A stretch of DNA of 64,000 nt, from NCBI GenBank assembly GCA_949987565.1, contig OX465118.1, positions 1,864,538 through 1,928,537 on the forward strand, in the 5' to 3' direction. Both the position numbers and the translations under genes were made by a program. Below, in pieces: positions 1-10,399 of the stretch (positions within the stretch are counted from its first letter, which is position 1; each line of letters begins with the position of its first letter). The DNA is from Luidia sarsii (taxonomy: Eukaryota > Echinodermata > Asteroidea > Paxillosida > Luidiidae). The notes beneath the pieces were generated by a model. The model did not search any database. It saw nothing but the letters and a program-made list of their open reading frames with translations, and was not told where the DNA came from.

Positions 1-1985
1 TTCCGTGAATTATTATTAGGCAACATTTTAAAACGAAAAAAAACACAACCAAAGTGGTGCTGTTATAGACCCTTGAAACACGAGTACAACCGTAAGTGTA
101 GCTCAGTTTGTGACAAAAAAATCCCGGTTAGCAGCTTTCATATTGTGGAAAATGTACTTTGATCACGTGCACCAGGTAAGGGAATCCTGGTAACCCGCTG
201 CCAGATTGTGGAAAATGTACTTTGACCATGTGCACCAGTGATTGTGCCAGTATTATAACCGCGTTATGTTTAACGATCAATATTTATGCGAACAGAACAC
301 CGTATGATTTTTAAGAATATTTATATATATTTAGGTACGTGTACACAGCAAATAATTATGGTCGAGCGTACTACAAAATGTGGACGAGTCTGTAGATTTC
401 ATGTTGAAAAATTGGAAAGGATGTTAGGGAATTGCGTTGGGATTAAGATGGCTACTCTTGAACGTATGACGTCAGCACTCTGCGCTTATTTTAAAAAAAA
501 AAGTGATTTGACACGCATTCCGTTTCCTCGGTATCTCGAATTCCTTGATTTTTTCTCCTATTTTTGTAGATTTTTTTTTTAATCAAATTGTATTATCTCC
601 ATGTAGCGATGGCAATAATTAGCAATTGTCTGGCTTGATTGGCGACAATTTGTTCACAAAACTGAATTGCAGACCAACTTAAAGTGTATGAATTCATGAT
701 TATGTATCTGGTTGTTTTTTTCTCTCCCCCACATTTGCGTTCGGTGCAGCGACCCGGGGAGACGGTTGTGCAAACGTTGGCGTTTCTGCCGTCAAATGCA
801 AAGACTGGCAGAGGTTTTCGCTCTCCCTTTCAGGGGAAAAAATGTCAGCGAGTACAATAATTGATGTACCAGTACGATTGCTGGCAATTTACAGTAATAA
901 GGTGCAGTGTAAAAAACAAACAAATTGAATTATTATTAACCAAAAACTTAAACTTGTACATTTATTAGTTGTTCGATCCAGATAATTTTGTACATACTTT
1001 ATTCAAGACGAACGAATACCTTGTGTCCTTGTGGAGATGTTGTACTGTGAGACAGTGTCTAGATATTGCATAAGAAATTGCTAATAATGATAATTATAAT
1101 ATATAAATAAACCAAAATCCAAAATTATGAACACAAAATGGTTCTGGTACCATGTAGTTTGTTCAGTTGGTGATTCTGCCCATACTCAATATTTTTCTTC
1201 CTTTTTTCAATGCTAAACATTATACTTATTGTATCAAATTTGAAAAACAAGTGTCTTGAATCGCTTCAAATGATAGACCAACCTCTTGCCATTTTCTCCA
1301 CAATTTGGCCCCAAAACCTAGACTTGAAAAATGGCTTTGGTTGACTACGCGTTAATTTTATTCTTGAAATAATTTGGAGTCCATAATTTGTTTGTTTGAT
1401 TATTTCATTCGTATTTCATAACATGAATAGAAAATTCTATAACACGTCTATGAAGGGGCCCGTAGAACTTACAGCTCCTATATACCACACCGTATCTAGT
1501 GACTCCCTGCACTATTTCTTGTGCTTGAGCAAAAGAATGACATGGCCTCCAAACGTCTACAAACTCTGGAAATAATCTTTCCCTTCCCGCCTGAAACGAA
1601 GACAGAGCTACCTTCACAGTTATGATGTATTGTGCCTGCGAGATGCTTAATTAATATGTTCACGACTGAAGGGTCTTCCATCGAGTAGACAATCACAAAT
1701 GTTCCAACAGAGAATAATTCTTAAATGTTCTATCATTAGGAATAGAACTATTTTTTTGGGCTGCGTTCATGAACCAAGGAAAGGCAGACGTAACGGAATT
1801 AACGAACGCCACGGAAGGTATCCAGGAGGGCAGAATATCCAGTCTGCAGTAGGATTTATTCGACTTTATTTACAATCACCCAGGTCCACTTTGTTAACAA
1901 GCCAGTGGACAATAGTAATGCCTTTACATCAGGTCAGGTCAGGTCACTCCCGTAGCTAAAAGTTGGGGCAAAGTGTTGAGTGTCT
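1..1985. other. Intergenic, no gene recognised
   Basis: AT-rich sequence with no open frame resembling a known protein. The only structure I see is an imperfect direct repeat of about 42 bp (about 131-174 and 195-238) sharing ATTGTGGAAAATGTACTTTG and a GCACCAG end. Confidence 0.5.
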
Positions 1986-1989
1986 TCCT

Positions 1990-2310
1990 CTAATTCTTTC
2001 TATCTTGAGCTGCCCTCACGCATTCCACCACTGTTTGTCCAGTCCATTTTCCAACATCTCCACTCCAGTTCGCTCTAGGTCTGCCTCTTCTCCTACTTCC
2101 ATTAACCATTCCATGCATGACATCATGCGCCAATGTTCCAGGTCTTCTGCTTACATGTCCAAACCATCGCAACTTTCTCTTCTGTGCTTCTTTTAGTAAT
2201 GGCTCAAATTCTCCAACTTTTTTACGAATTTCACTCCTTACAGACTCATTTGTTCGGTGGTCTTTCCAACTTATGCCTAACATACACAACACATTCCCAA
2301 ACCCCAACAT
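1990..2310 (-). mobile_element. 3' end of a non-LTR retrotransposon (LINE) ORF2, remnant
   Basis: The minus-strand reading frame of about 106 codons carries the C-terminal signature of many animal LINE reverse transcriptase polyproteins: a LGISWKDHRTNESV-type segment, then RWFGHVSRRPGTLAH, a basic RRRGRPRANW stretch and a final WTG motif. In intact elements this follows the reverse transcriptase and thumb domains. No catalytic palm motif is present here, so this is a 5'-truncated copy. The frame ends at a stop just after the conserved segment, as expected for the end of ORF2. Clade was not determined. Confidence 0.7.
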
Positions 2311-2399
2311 TTTCTTGTTGATGACAATTACTTTCGATTCTTGAAATTGTTCATTTCAGGCTCTTAAAAAATACACCTTTGTCATTTTTATTAATAGCC

Positions 2400-4130
2400 T
2401 TTGTTTCATCAATTGATTCCGAGTAATTCCATAGAAAATACATCGGCAATAAACATTATTCTAAACCGGGAGAATTTCTTGGGCATTTCGCACTCAGTAA
2501 GTAACGGCGATAAGGCGTATTGAACATTGAAAAAGAGAGGTGAGCTTCAATTAGAAATGAAATTGGGAAGGGGGGGGTGTGCTGTTTTCCCCTCCAACAC
2601 ACATGACTTCCTTGCAGTCAAGGTACATCAGTTCAGGACGTTAGCAGCTCGTACGTACCAACAGCGCTACTGCATACAGGCATCCATTCGACAGGCTCTG
2701 TCCTGTTGTGCTGGCAGGCTAGCTATTGTCCTTAGATTGATACTGGTTGTTTTATCGGGTTCTTTTTTCTTTGTTTATAAAAACATTTATATCACTTCCA
2801 TATACCATTGTTGTCTGTATCAACGACGGATCCTTGCTTCAAAACGTATGTTATATTTTCAAAGCAAAACTGCCACACTTTTTTTATAATTCAAATATGT
2901 TTATTCAATTCATACAACGAAACAAATTCCTTTTCGTGTTTGTTTTTGAAATTATTTCTAAGGGTAATTTTTGTTTAGCTAATCAGGGCGCCATTGCAAA
3001 CCTTTGGCACGATTCCCTGGTATGTCTCTGAAAATGGGGAAGTTGAACATATCAAACATCATGGGTTTTTTTATCGGGCATTGTCATTTACTCAGTAAGT
3101 AACAATGTTAACGCGTTTTGAAACCAGGATCCATCATTGATCAGAAAAATGAAGTAAACATTTGTGCTATTCATTTTTTTTCAAGAATTAAAATGTGCAT
3201 GATGATATACGTTTCATGAATGACTGATGGATCGTTCTTGCGAAACGCAAATCGATTAAAAGAGTAAGGATTGTATTCCCTTCAAGCTGAATTACTCTTT
3301 TTGTTTAAAATCCGCACAAACCTTTTTGCTAATAATGCTACTGAATTAATTCCTTCTGTCCTGCCATATCAATAATGTAAAAATCATGGCACTTCTCATT
3401 CAGTCTAAAGAATGCCGATAAAGCATTTTGATAGACGGACCCATCATTGAATATAAAAAACTGAACGACCAAGTTACATTATCATTCAAACATTTAAACG
3501 TGCATGATTTAACATAATAATTTGATCTCGAAATTAAGTGGGCCTGACGTTTCTATCCTAGCAGGACCTTTGAGAAAGGTCCTGCTAGGATCGAAACGTC
3601 AGGCCCACTAAATTTTGAGATTTGCATTTTGGTAATTTTAGTCAGTAAGCAGTTTGCAACATTTGTGTACATCAATATAATTATATGGAATTTTGAAATT
3701 TCGAAATCATTGATTACTCCTCGACGCATGCGGGACGCAGTTTGATTTAAAAATGAACAATTCATTGAAATGAATTTCTTTTCTTTTAGTCTACAATAGA
3801 TTACAATTTTCATTGAAGCAAATTTTATGTTAACTGCTTTCATAATATCTATTTAATTTTCTGAAATGTCGCATTTCTCGTTCAGTAAAACCAACGATAA
3901 TATATCGTGTCAAAAGTCGGATCATCATTAATTAGAACATCTTAACGACTATGTTGCATTATATTTCAAGAATTAAAAAGTGCTAGCTTTACAAAGTTAA
4001 AGATAAATTGAATTTTGATATGCTAGAACTATTGACGGATCCTGCTTGCGAATCACAGTTCGATTTCAAAATGCGATTCTTTTTTGGCCACGAAATGACT
4101 GCTGGAAAATATTCCTGTTTTCATTTCTCA
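2400..4130. repeat. Old, diverged direct repeats of about 300 bp
   Basis: Similar blocks recur near 2485, 3085, 3395 and 3870: a CATTTC/CATTCTC...CAGTAAGTAAC-like stretch, then GATAA..CGT..TTGA, then GGATCCATCATTGAT and a run ending in TTCAAGAATTAAAA..GTGC. Spacing is near 300 bp once the inverted repeat at about 3530-3690 is discounted. Divergence is high, so unit borders are approximate. No coding potential is apparent. Confidence 0.35.
3535..3690. repeat. Inverted copy pair of the GAAACGTCAGGCCCAC repeat module
   Basis: Two oppositely oriented copies meet head to head at about 3572: TCCTAGCAGGACCTTT directly followed by GAGAAAGGTCCTGCTAGGA. The right copy continues through GAAACGTCAGGCCCACTAAA into a tail (about 3612-3690) with TTTTAGTCAGTAAGCAG and TTGCAACATTTGTGTA. 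The same module and tail recur at 8.6, 23.2, 37.2, 39.7, 48.8, 61.7 and 63.3 kb. Confidence 0.7.
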
Positions 4131-4139
4131 TTTTTTACT

Positions 4140-6216
4140 TTCAATTTGTCATTACTTTTTGTATTTATCTTCAACAAATTCATCTAAAATTCATCTGAAA
4201 TTCACCTCAAAATCAAGAATTTCCTTTCTATTACTATATTTCTATTTATTTTTCGAACCATCACTAAGGCAAGTGTTGTAGCTCTTTACTCGAGCATTGA
4301 ACTCTTTGGTTTTACATTGAAAACCACACTGAGTTTTCCAATTAGAATCCATCATTGATCGGTGCTGATTATAAATATATATATATGCTGCCTGAAAAGG
4401 ATAATAAGTGAAATTCAAACACTTCAAGAAGAGGAAGTTAACAATCATCAATCTCTACATTATGTCAACGCATTAATCCGAAAGAATTGTTTAGAGTATG
4501 TACTAATCCATTGTAACTCTAAAAAAAAATTATATATATATATATAAATCGAATTCCAGTGTCGTTTTTCATTCACTTTCCCTCATAGTATTTTATGCAT
4601 ATTATGCTAGCATGACTCTCACAATGAGATTGAAATCACCAAATATTTTCTTTTCTAAGATTGGGATAGTAATGATGACCTGCATGTTAAGGGGGATATA
4701 TCTAGTGAATATTTATATATATTTGTGTTTAACAAGATTATCTGTGCATGTCCCATGCAGACCACCATAGCAGTAAAGTGGGCGTACCGTTGATCATGAA
4801 TTGTGTATTGTGTTCCCCACTCCACAGTGGAGGAGTGGAATCTGGGAAGCTTTTGTAAAAGGAATGTGCATGTATCCCTAGTAGACTTTGTATATATTTG
4901 CATAATAATGGCCAGAGGTCCAGAACTCCCTGGGTCTGGCAAGGTTGAGTCACTTGCAATTTTAACATCAAGGGAGGTGGTCAGCAGTCTGGTGAGCTTT
5001 CCTGAGCCCCTATCATGGATGTGGTCGGTACACCAGAAAGCTACCTGTAGGTACATGAGCACCAATACTTGGACGTGAGTCCATAGTACCATGGGTGTGG
5101 GGTTCTGCCCAGCTCAGGCATAACATGTGCACACCGTGGGCGTGTGGGGCTTGAAAAAGGCCAAACTGCTTTATGTGGGTGTAAGGCCGCAACATTTGCG
5201 GAGGCTTGGAGTCCGCTCCCTGGCAGATCATCGCAGACGACCACAACCTTCTCCCTGTTGCAAGTCACTTTTTTCTTTTGGAAACCAACGTAAGTGAGAA
5301 AACAAGTTTCCTTAATTAACAGTTCACACGATGTAAGGTTAATATTGTCTCTCAAAAATGAGGGCATGTGAAAATTACTATATTGTTCCTTTTTGGAGGA
5401 GGGGCTTGCAATATGTGTTACCCTTTTACGTATATGAGGAATAAGGCGGATGTGTCATTTAAATAACGATTTAATATTAGTTGGCGGGTTTGGTAAATTA
5501 CGAAATTGTATTACATCTAAGTTTAATAAGAATGGAAAACTTTTGTTGTATACATATTTTGTTTATGCTTGATTGTTAGGATCGCACATTTAAGTGGGAG
5601 GAATGAGAGACAAAATAACGGTAGTTGGGAGTTTAATGGGGATAACAAGTAAATCTAAAAATTGGGAAGCTGAAAGCATAAATTGCGGGTAACCAGTAAC
5701 CACTCAAAAATGAAATTCGGGAGATAGGAGGCATTATTAAAGCCCAAACCAAAATGTTTTATCTATTAATTTTTGTTGATAGCCGCCGTTGTCCAGGGGA
5801 CAACATTTTCGCACATAGAACGTTATGTTCAGTCTGCAATGGGAGAGGGAGAGCAGGCATATACAACATCCGTCAGGGTCTATTGGGAGTACATGTAGCT
5901 GTGAGGGCCCCATCTGTAAGGAACGACATGGGAACACCAGAAGCACCCGTGCACCTATCCCTACCCGGCTCTGCATCTTGCAAGATCATTTTATTTATTT
6001 TCTTCTATAAATATTGTTGAACTGAATGAATTGTGGAATTATGATTGAATTTGTAATGTAATTTCTTTGTAAAAGAATAGATCAATAAATGTATTAATAT
6101 TTTCCATTTAAACAAAATTCTACGGCTGTTCTTAAATCACATAGCATCTGGTCTGGGACCCCTTTTCATAACCTTCTGACAGTGACATGATCCGGGTCAA
6201 TAATATGCTGCGTTCG
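4140..6216. other. Intergenic, no gene recognised
   Basis: Mostly AT-rich sequence with short TA microsatellites near 4373 and 4530. The block 4740-5370 is less AT-rich and open in several overlapping frames, but no frame shows a known domain or splice-flanked coding pattern. A plus-strand AATAAA near 6084 follows an unremarkable 88-codon frame (5754-6020). Confidence 0.4.
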
Positions 6217-6222
6217 TTTATT
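6217..6222 (-). terminator. Probable poly(A) signal of the fibrinogen-domain gene
   Basis: TTTATT on the plus strand reads AATAAA on the minus strand, 95 bp beyond the stop codon of the lectin gene. The position is appropriate for its polyadenylation signal. Confidence 0.5.
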
Positions 6223-6316
6223 AACCCGAGGATAAACCAAGGGCAAACGCGAGAGAAAACATCGAAGGCACTACTTGTCTGTTCAAAGTAGGTGTAAATT
6301 GGTATTGTCCCGTTTG

Positions 6317-7333
6317 TTACAGAGCCATTCTTATCTTCATATTACATTCCTTCAATGAATAAGACCTCCCTTTCCAGTGATCCCACAGGATACCTTGTCT
6401 TTCCACTCCATTTGGCCCTGGGTAGTATTTGCCATTGAGATAGGCTTCAAAGCAAGCACTAAACCACCATCCACCCTGTAGCTGCTGTGCACAGTGTGAC
6501 CATGATGCGTCGTCGTGGTCCCTATCCTCAGTTGAAAACATCTGTGTATCATGAGCTGTCATCGCGTCCCCGGCTGAGCTATTGCCATCGTACAACCCTA
6601 CACTCAGATTGTACCTCTCCCCTGTGATTGCAAACTCACCGTATTCAGCCCAAGCTGTGTTACCCTCCCAGTCCCATAGGTCAACTCGTAGCTCCCATTG
6701 GCCCGCTGCAGTCAGGTTGCGTAGGATGTCATTCCCCAGCCAGAACTCACCGGACAGATCGCCGAAGCCAGATTGGTAGTCGGTCCAGTTACGGTAAAAG
6801 TCAACGGAGCCATCTTGACGCCTCTGAAACATCAGCCAACCTCCTTGATCCGTCTGCATATCGCAGTATACATGTATGCCATCGCTCATCCCATCGGGGA
6901 AGATGGTGTAAACACCACTTTCATTATGACCATTCCCTAGCAACATCTGACAACTGTTGTACGTTTCATTGTAATGTACCGACAGTGCAGGAGTTTGCGG
7001 ATTGTCATCAAAGTAAGCCCCTCCGTGTAACACAAACAAGTCGCAATGTCCTTGGCCTCTGGTGATATTATTCAACTCGCATAAGTGGTTCATTGCGATG
7101 TAGTTGAATGATGCACACTGTGGGTCCATAGAACAATCTCGTGCACAGATCACAGCAGAAGACGTGATCTTGGTCTCCATTACATGATTCCGCAGTACGC
7201 GATTATTAGCCATGTGAAAATTCTGATTGAACCGTGTCTGGCATTTGCTCTGACAATATCCTGCCGTGCAGACTAGAAGCAAGACTATCACACCGATTGT
7301 AGCCATGACGCTTGTCAATAGTTTGCTTGTCAC
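6317..7333 (-). CDS. Secreted PAN/apple plus fibrinogen-domain lectin (fibrinogen-related protein)
   Basis: An intronless frame of 338 codons. Residues 1-28 form a signal peptide with hydrophobic core VIVLLLVCTAG; the second Met (residue 10) is an alternative start. Residues about 31-108 contain a cysteine pattern (C63, C67, C73, C85) typical of a PAN/apple domain. Residues about 125-338 are a fibrinogen-related domain: YNSCQMLL start, GVYTIFPDG, VYCDM, GGWLMFQRRQDGSVDFYRNW, EFWLGND, the calcium-site region DRDHDD (270-275), CAQQ, GGWWFSACFEAYLNGKYY, and the terminal KECNMKIR. NXS/T sequons at 89, 122, 137, 182, 206, 242 and 251 fit a secreted glycoprotein. Family members bind acetylated sugars on microbes or act in innate recognition; the ligand here is unknown. 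Length and all expected cysteines indicate an intact gene. Confidence 0.9.
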   Translation of the reverse strand: MTSKLLTSVMATIGVIVLLLVCTAGYCQSKCQTRFNQNFHMANNRVLRNHVMETKITSSAVICARDCSMDPQCASFNYIAMNHLCELNNITRGQGHCDLFVLHGGAYFDDNPQTPALSVHYNETYNSCQMLLGNGHNESGVYTIFPDGMSDGIHVYCDMQTDQGGWLMFQRRQDGSVDFYRNWTDYQSGFGDLSGEFWLGNDILRNLTAAGQWELRVDLWDWEGNTAWAEYGEFAITGERYNLSVGLYDGNSSAGDAMTAHDTQMFSTEDRDHDDASWSHCAQQLQGGWWFSACFEAYLNGKYYPGPNGVERQGILWDHWKGRSYSLKECNMKIRMAL

Positions 7334-7501
7334 TTTAGGCGACTGTCAACGACTTAGTTCCGTCTTTTCTTTAAGTATTAAAGCATCCAAGATTCAGTCG
7401 ACAATATCACCAGTTTTCTCACAGTGTTTAATCGACGAGCTGATGTCCCGGTTTGTTGATTTTATGAGAATAGAGGCTATTTTTATCAGGACAAATGCAT
7501 C

Positions 7502-7702
7502 CTACACTCTTGTGATAATGCTGTCAGCTTGGGATGTAGCGTCCTTCAATGTCTGCATCCAACACTGAAGCGACTGATCACAGCTACCGCCCGGTTTGTA
7601 TGGACGATTTGCGTAGATAATTTGGCATAAGCATAGCCTATCATTATCATTTTCTGTCGAAAGAGGTGTACACTCGAGATAGCCTTCCAAACATTCCTTT
7701 GC
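7502..7702 (-). CDS. Candidate terminal exon of an unrecognised cysteine-containing protein
   Basis: A minus-strand frame of 66 codons plus stop follows an acceptor-like GCACCGCAG at 7703. It begins AKECLEGYLEC and has seven cysteines, including the pair CLC, and a helical-looking end. It lies 169 bp upstream of the lectin start but ends at its own stop, so it is not an in-frame 5' exon of that gene. The upstream side is immediately occupied by a 169-bp tandem duplication and no preceding exon was found. It could be the last exon of another gene, a relic, or chance. Confidence 0.3.
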   Translation of the reverse strand, partial: AKECLEGYLECTPLSTENDNDRLCLCQIIYANRPYKPGGSCDQSLQCWMQTLKDATSQADSIITRV

Positions 7703-7710
7703 CTGCGGTG

Positions 7711-8030
7711 CGCATGTGTAGCAGGCAAAACTTGTCTAATAGGCTGACGAATGCATCGTGAGGGCGTTGCAGAATAGTTTGGAAAAGCCAGTGGAAGGAA
7801 ATTTGCATAACAGAAGCAGAATTTGAATTAGGCTAAGGTCAAGCAAGGCAAGGGTACGCCAAAGGCAAGAGTAGGCCTACGCATGTGTAGCAGGCAAAAC
7901 TTGTCTAATATGCTGACGAATGCATCGTGAGGGCGTTGCAGAATAGTTTGAACAAGCCAGTGGAATGAAATTTGCAGAACAGAAGCAGAATTTGAATAAG
8001 GCTAAGGCCCATCAAGGCATGGGTACGCCT
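7711..8030. repeat. Tandem duplication, period 169 bp
   Basis: The segment starting CGCATGTGTAGCAGGCAAAA at 7711 recurs at 7880 with a few substitutions and runs to about 8030. Both copies end with a GGTACGCC segment. No coding content. Confidence 0.8.
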
Positions 8031-8106
8031 CCGTCCTGTCAAGAATTAATGTTGAAAATAAATACAAAATAGGGAGAAGCACGTTGTCAAAGGAAGGTCC
8101 ATGGGC

Positions 8107-8365
8107 TTAAAGGGGAATGCAACCCACAGAAAAATGTTGGCTTATCTGATTGGGTGTTAAAAACAACCTACAATTACCTATGTGCTACTCACCTACGAGC
8201 TTCATAAAGAGGGAAAAATCGTGGAATTCAGTGGTCGAATTTGCGTTCCCACAACCTGCCATCTTTTCGAAGGGGCCCTCGATCATTGCCGGGGGTGTGA
8301 CATCACAACGGAGAGAACCCCGTCTGATTGGTCAATTAGGCTTGTTCAATCATTTCAATTTTAAA
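8107..8365 (+). mobile_element. One arm of a TTAA-flanked foldback element
   Basis: TTAA (8107-8110) is followed by AGGGGAATGCAACCCA, then a roughly 200-bp arm containing TGTTAAAAACAACCTACAATT and a GCCATCTTTTCGAAGG segment. The same arm occurs as both halves of the foldbacks at 11963-12950 and 53571-54130. No reciprocal arm is seen here, so this is a solo or truncated copy. The 75-codon frame inside it is a by-product. Confidence 0.65.
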
Positions 8366-8599
8366 TACAAATATTAATCGACATTTTTGAAATTTTATGC
8401 CTAAATGTGTTTCGCTTTGATCACTAGTAGAATTATGCGTGGGGATTGCGTATAGTCTCAAACACTTTTACACGTGTTAGCGAAGCTGTGTGTAGCCATA
8501 AAGCTCTATAAAATGTTGCAGTTCTGTTCAATCAAAAACCGTGGGAATACTTTGAGAGAGACTGGGAAGGACATTTGATTTATTTTGATCTGTGAGTGA

Positions 8600-8780
8600 T
8601 ATACAAAAATGTTGCAAACTGCTTACTGACTAAAATTACCAAAAGGCAAATCTTAACATTTAGTGGGCCTGACGTTTCGATCCTAGCAGGACCTTTCTCA
8701 AAGGCTTTCTGCCTTTGAGAAAGGTCCTGCTAGGATCGAAACCTCAGGCCCACTAAATTTTAAGATTTATATTTTGATCT
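8600..8780. repeat. Inverted copy pair of the GAAACGTC repeat module
   Basis: The minus-oriented copy (GTTGCAAACTGCTTACTGAC tail, then GGGCCTGACGTTTCGATCC) meets a plus-oriented copy around TCTCAAAGGCTTTCTGCC. The arms pair over about 60 bp, so the DNA or a transcript could form a long hairpin. Same family as 3535-3690. Confidence 0.7.
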
Positions 8781-9335
8781 GTGTTAGATAAAAGGGTTTA
8801 GGGTGAAGAGGTCCACAAAATCTTTAAAGTCATTCACAGATATGAAGACAAGGTATAGGTGCAGTAATTCATGCTGTGTTTGAATGATTTAACTATGCTC
8901 TTTTCTGGTTTTAATGACATTTCATAGATGGTCAGTGGATGGTGAGATTGAAATAAGAATATTCCTCTGTACAGTAAATTGACATGTTTCCTGTGTCATT
9001 CGTTTGTTTCAAGTACATGTACATTAATAACTCATATATATGTTTTCATTTACAATGTCACTTTTAGTATTTCGGAAATTCAGATCCAAACGATTGGCTA
9101 AGTTCCCTGTAATTCCATCCCACTGAGAGGATATAATTTTTATTGCCATAACATTTTAAAACACATTCTGCTCTTGTTTGGCTAAATTCGTTCATTTTTT
9201 TATGGTACCCTCAAAATGGGGACTTTAGAAAATTTCACTTTAGAAATCACAATGGTATTTTTTTTCTTTGAAACTTCATTCCCACTTGTAGTTGGAACTG
9301 TTGACATACTGTAGATAGTTTTTGTACTTATATAT
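8781..9335. other. Intergenic, nothing recognised
   Basis: AT-rich unique-looking sequence without a supportable gene or repeat. Confidence 0.4.
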
Positions 9336-9655
9336 TGTTTGTACTTATATATTTTCTTTTAACTTTCAATGCGATGCTTTATATATTAGTTCCAATTTTT
9401 TTAAGTAAGAAGGACGTGTTGGTGTAGCGGAAACACTCTCTGATTTCTAACTTGATGACCCGAGTTCGAGTCCTGGTGATGTCAGGGTCCTTGTTTTGTT
9501 TGTACTTATATATTTTCTTTTAACTTTCAATACGATGCTTTATATATTAGTTCCAAGTTTTTAAGTAAGAAGGAGGAGTTGGTGTAGCGGATACACTCTC
9601 TGAATTCTAACTTGGTGACCCGAGTTCGAGTCCTGGCGATGTCAGGGCCCTTGTT
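9336..9655 (+). repeat. Tandemly duplicated tRNA-like unit (about 160 bp, two copies)
   Basis: Two adjacent copies each start near TTGTTTGTACTTATATATTT and end near TGTCAGGG. Each contains an A-box-like TTGGTGTAGCGG and a B-box-like GAGTTCGAGTCC about 40 bp apart (about 9419-9480 and 9578-9640). This spacing and order fit a Pol III internal promoter of tRNA origin. Acceptor stems do not pair well, so I read it as a tRNA-derived SINE head or pseudogene rather than a working tRNA. Confidence 0.55.
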
Positions 9656-9782
9656 CGAGTTTCAAATTAAATAAATAATGCGTTTTAACTTTTTTTTCTA
9701 CATCTAATCTGTCTTAAAAAGTATAAAATTCCATTTTATTTTATTTTATCTAGTGGGGTAGAGGGGGCGCCACAGGTTGGTG

Positions 9783-10255
9783 GTTTCGGGGGAGGCCGGG
9801 GTTTCGGGGGTGGCCGGGGTTTCGGGGGTGGCCGGGGTTTCGGGGGTGGCCGGGGTTTCGGGGGAGGCCGGGGTTTCGGGGGTGGTCGGGGTTTCGGGGG
9901 AGGCCGGGGTTTCGGGGGTGGCCGGGGTTTCGGGGGTGGCCGGGGTTTCGGGGGTGGCCGGGGTTTCGGGGGAGGCCGGGGTTTCGGGGGAGGCCGGGGT
10001 TTCGGGGGAGGCCGGGGTTTCGGGGGTGGCCGGGGTTTCGGGGGTGGCCGGGGTTTCGGGGGTGGCCGGGGTTTCGGGGGTGGCCGGGGTTTCGGGGGAG
10101 GCCGGGGTTTCGGGGGAGGCCGGGGTTTCGGGGGAGGCCGGGGTTTCGGGGGAGGCCGGGGTTTCGGGGGAGGCCGGGGTTTCGGGGGTGGGCGGGGTTT
10201 CGGGGGTGGGCGGGGATTCGGGGGTGGGCGGGGATTCGGGGGAGGGCGGGGATTC
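9783..10255. repeat. G-rich 18-bp minisatellite, about 26 copies
   Basis: The unit GGCCGGGGTTTCGGGGGW (W mostly A or T) is repeated about 26 times; the right end drifts to GGGCGGGGATTC. G runs of four and five alternate on the plus strand, giving strong G-quadruplex potential. Since 18 is a multiple of three and the unit lacks stops, several frames stay open: [12 protein letters not shown] on plus, PPPKPR and PETPAS on minus. These are not supported as genes: there is no domain and no conserved start. Confidence 0.9.
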
Positions 10256-10330
10256 TGCATCCACCCGGGATCGAACCCTCGGCCTTGAGGTTCCCAGTCG
10301 AGCCACTGAACCTCTAGCCTCATGAGTCCC
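10256..10330 (-). repeat. tRNA-like pseudogene or SINE fragment
   Basis: Read on the minus strand it contains GAGGCTAGAGGTTCAGTGGC and then the B-box-like GGGTTCGATCCC. It abuts the G-rich minisatellite directly. Helix pairing is too poor for a functional tRNA. Confidence 0.45.
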
Positions 10331-10399
10331 CCCCACCCACCCCTCAAAAACCAATCTATTTAAACCTTCGGTTACCTTAATAATAGAATCAAAAACATT

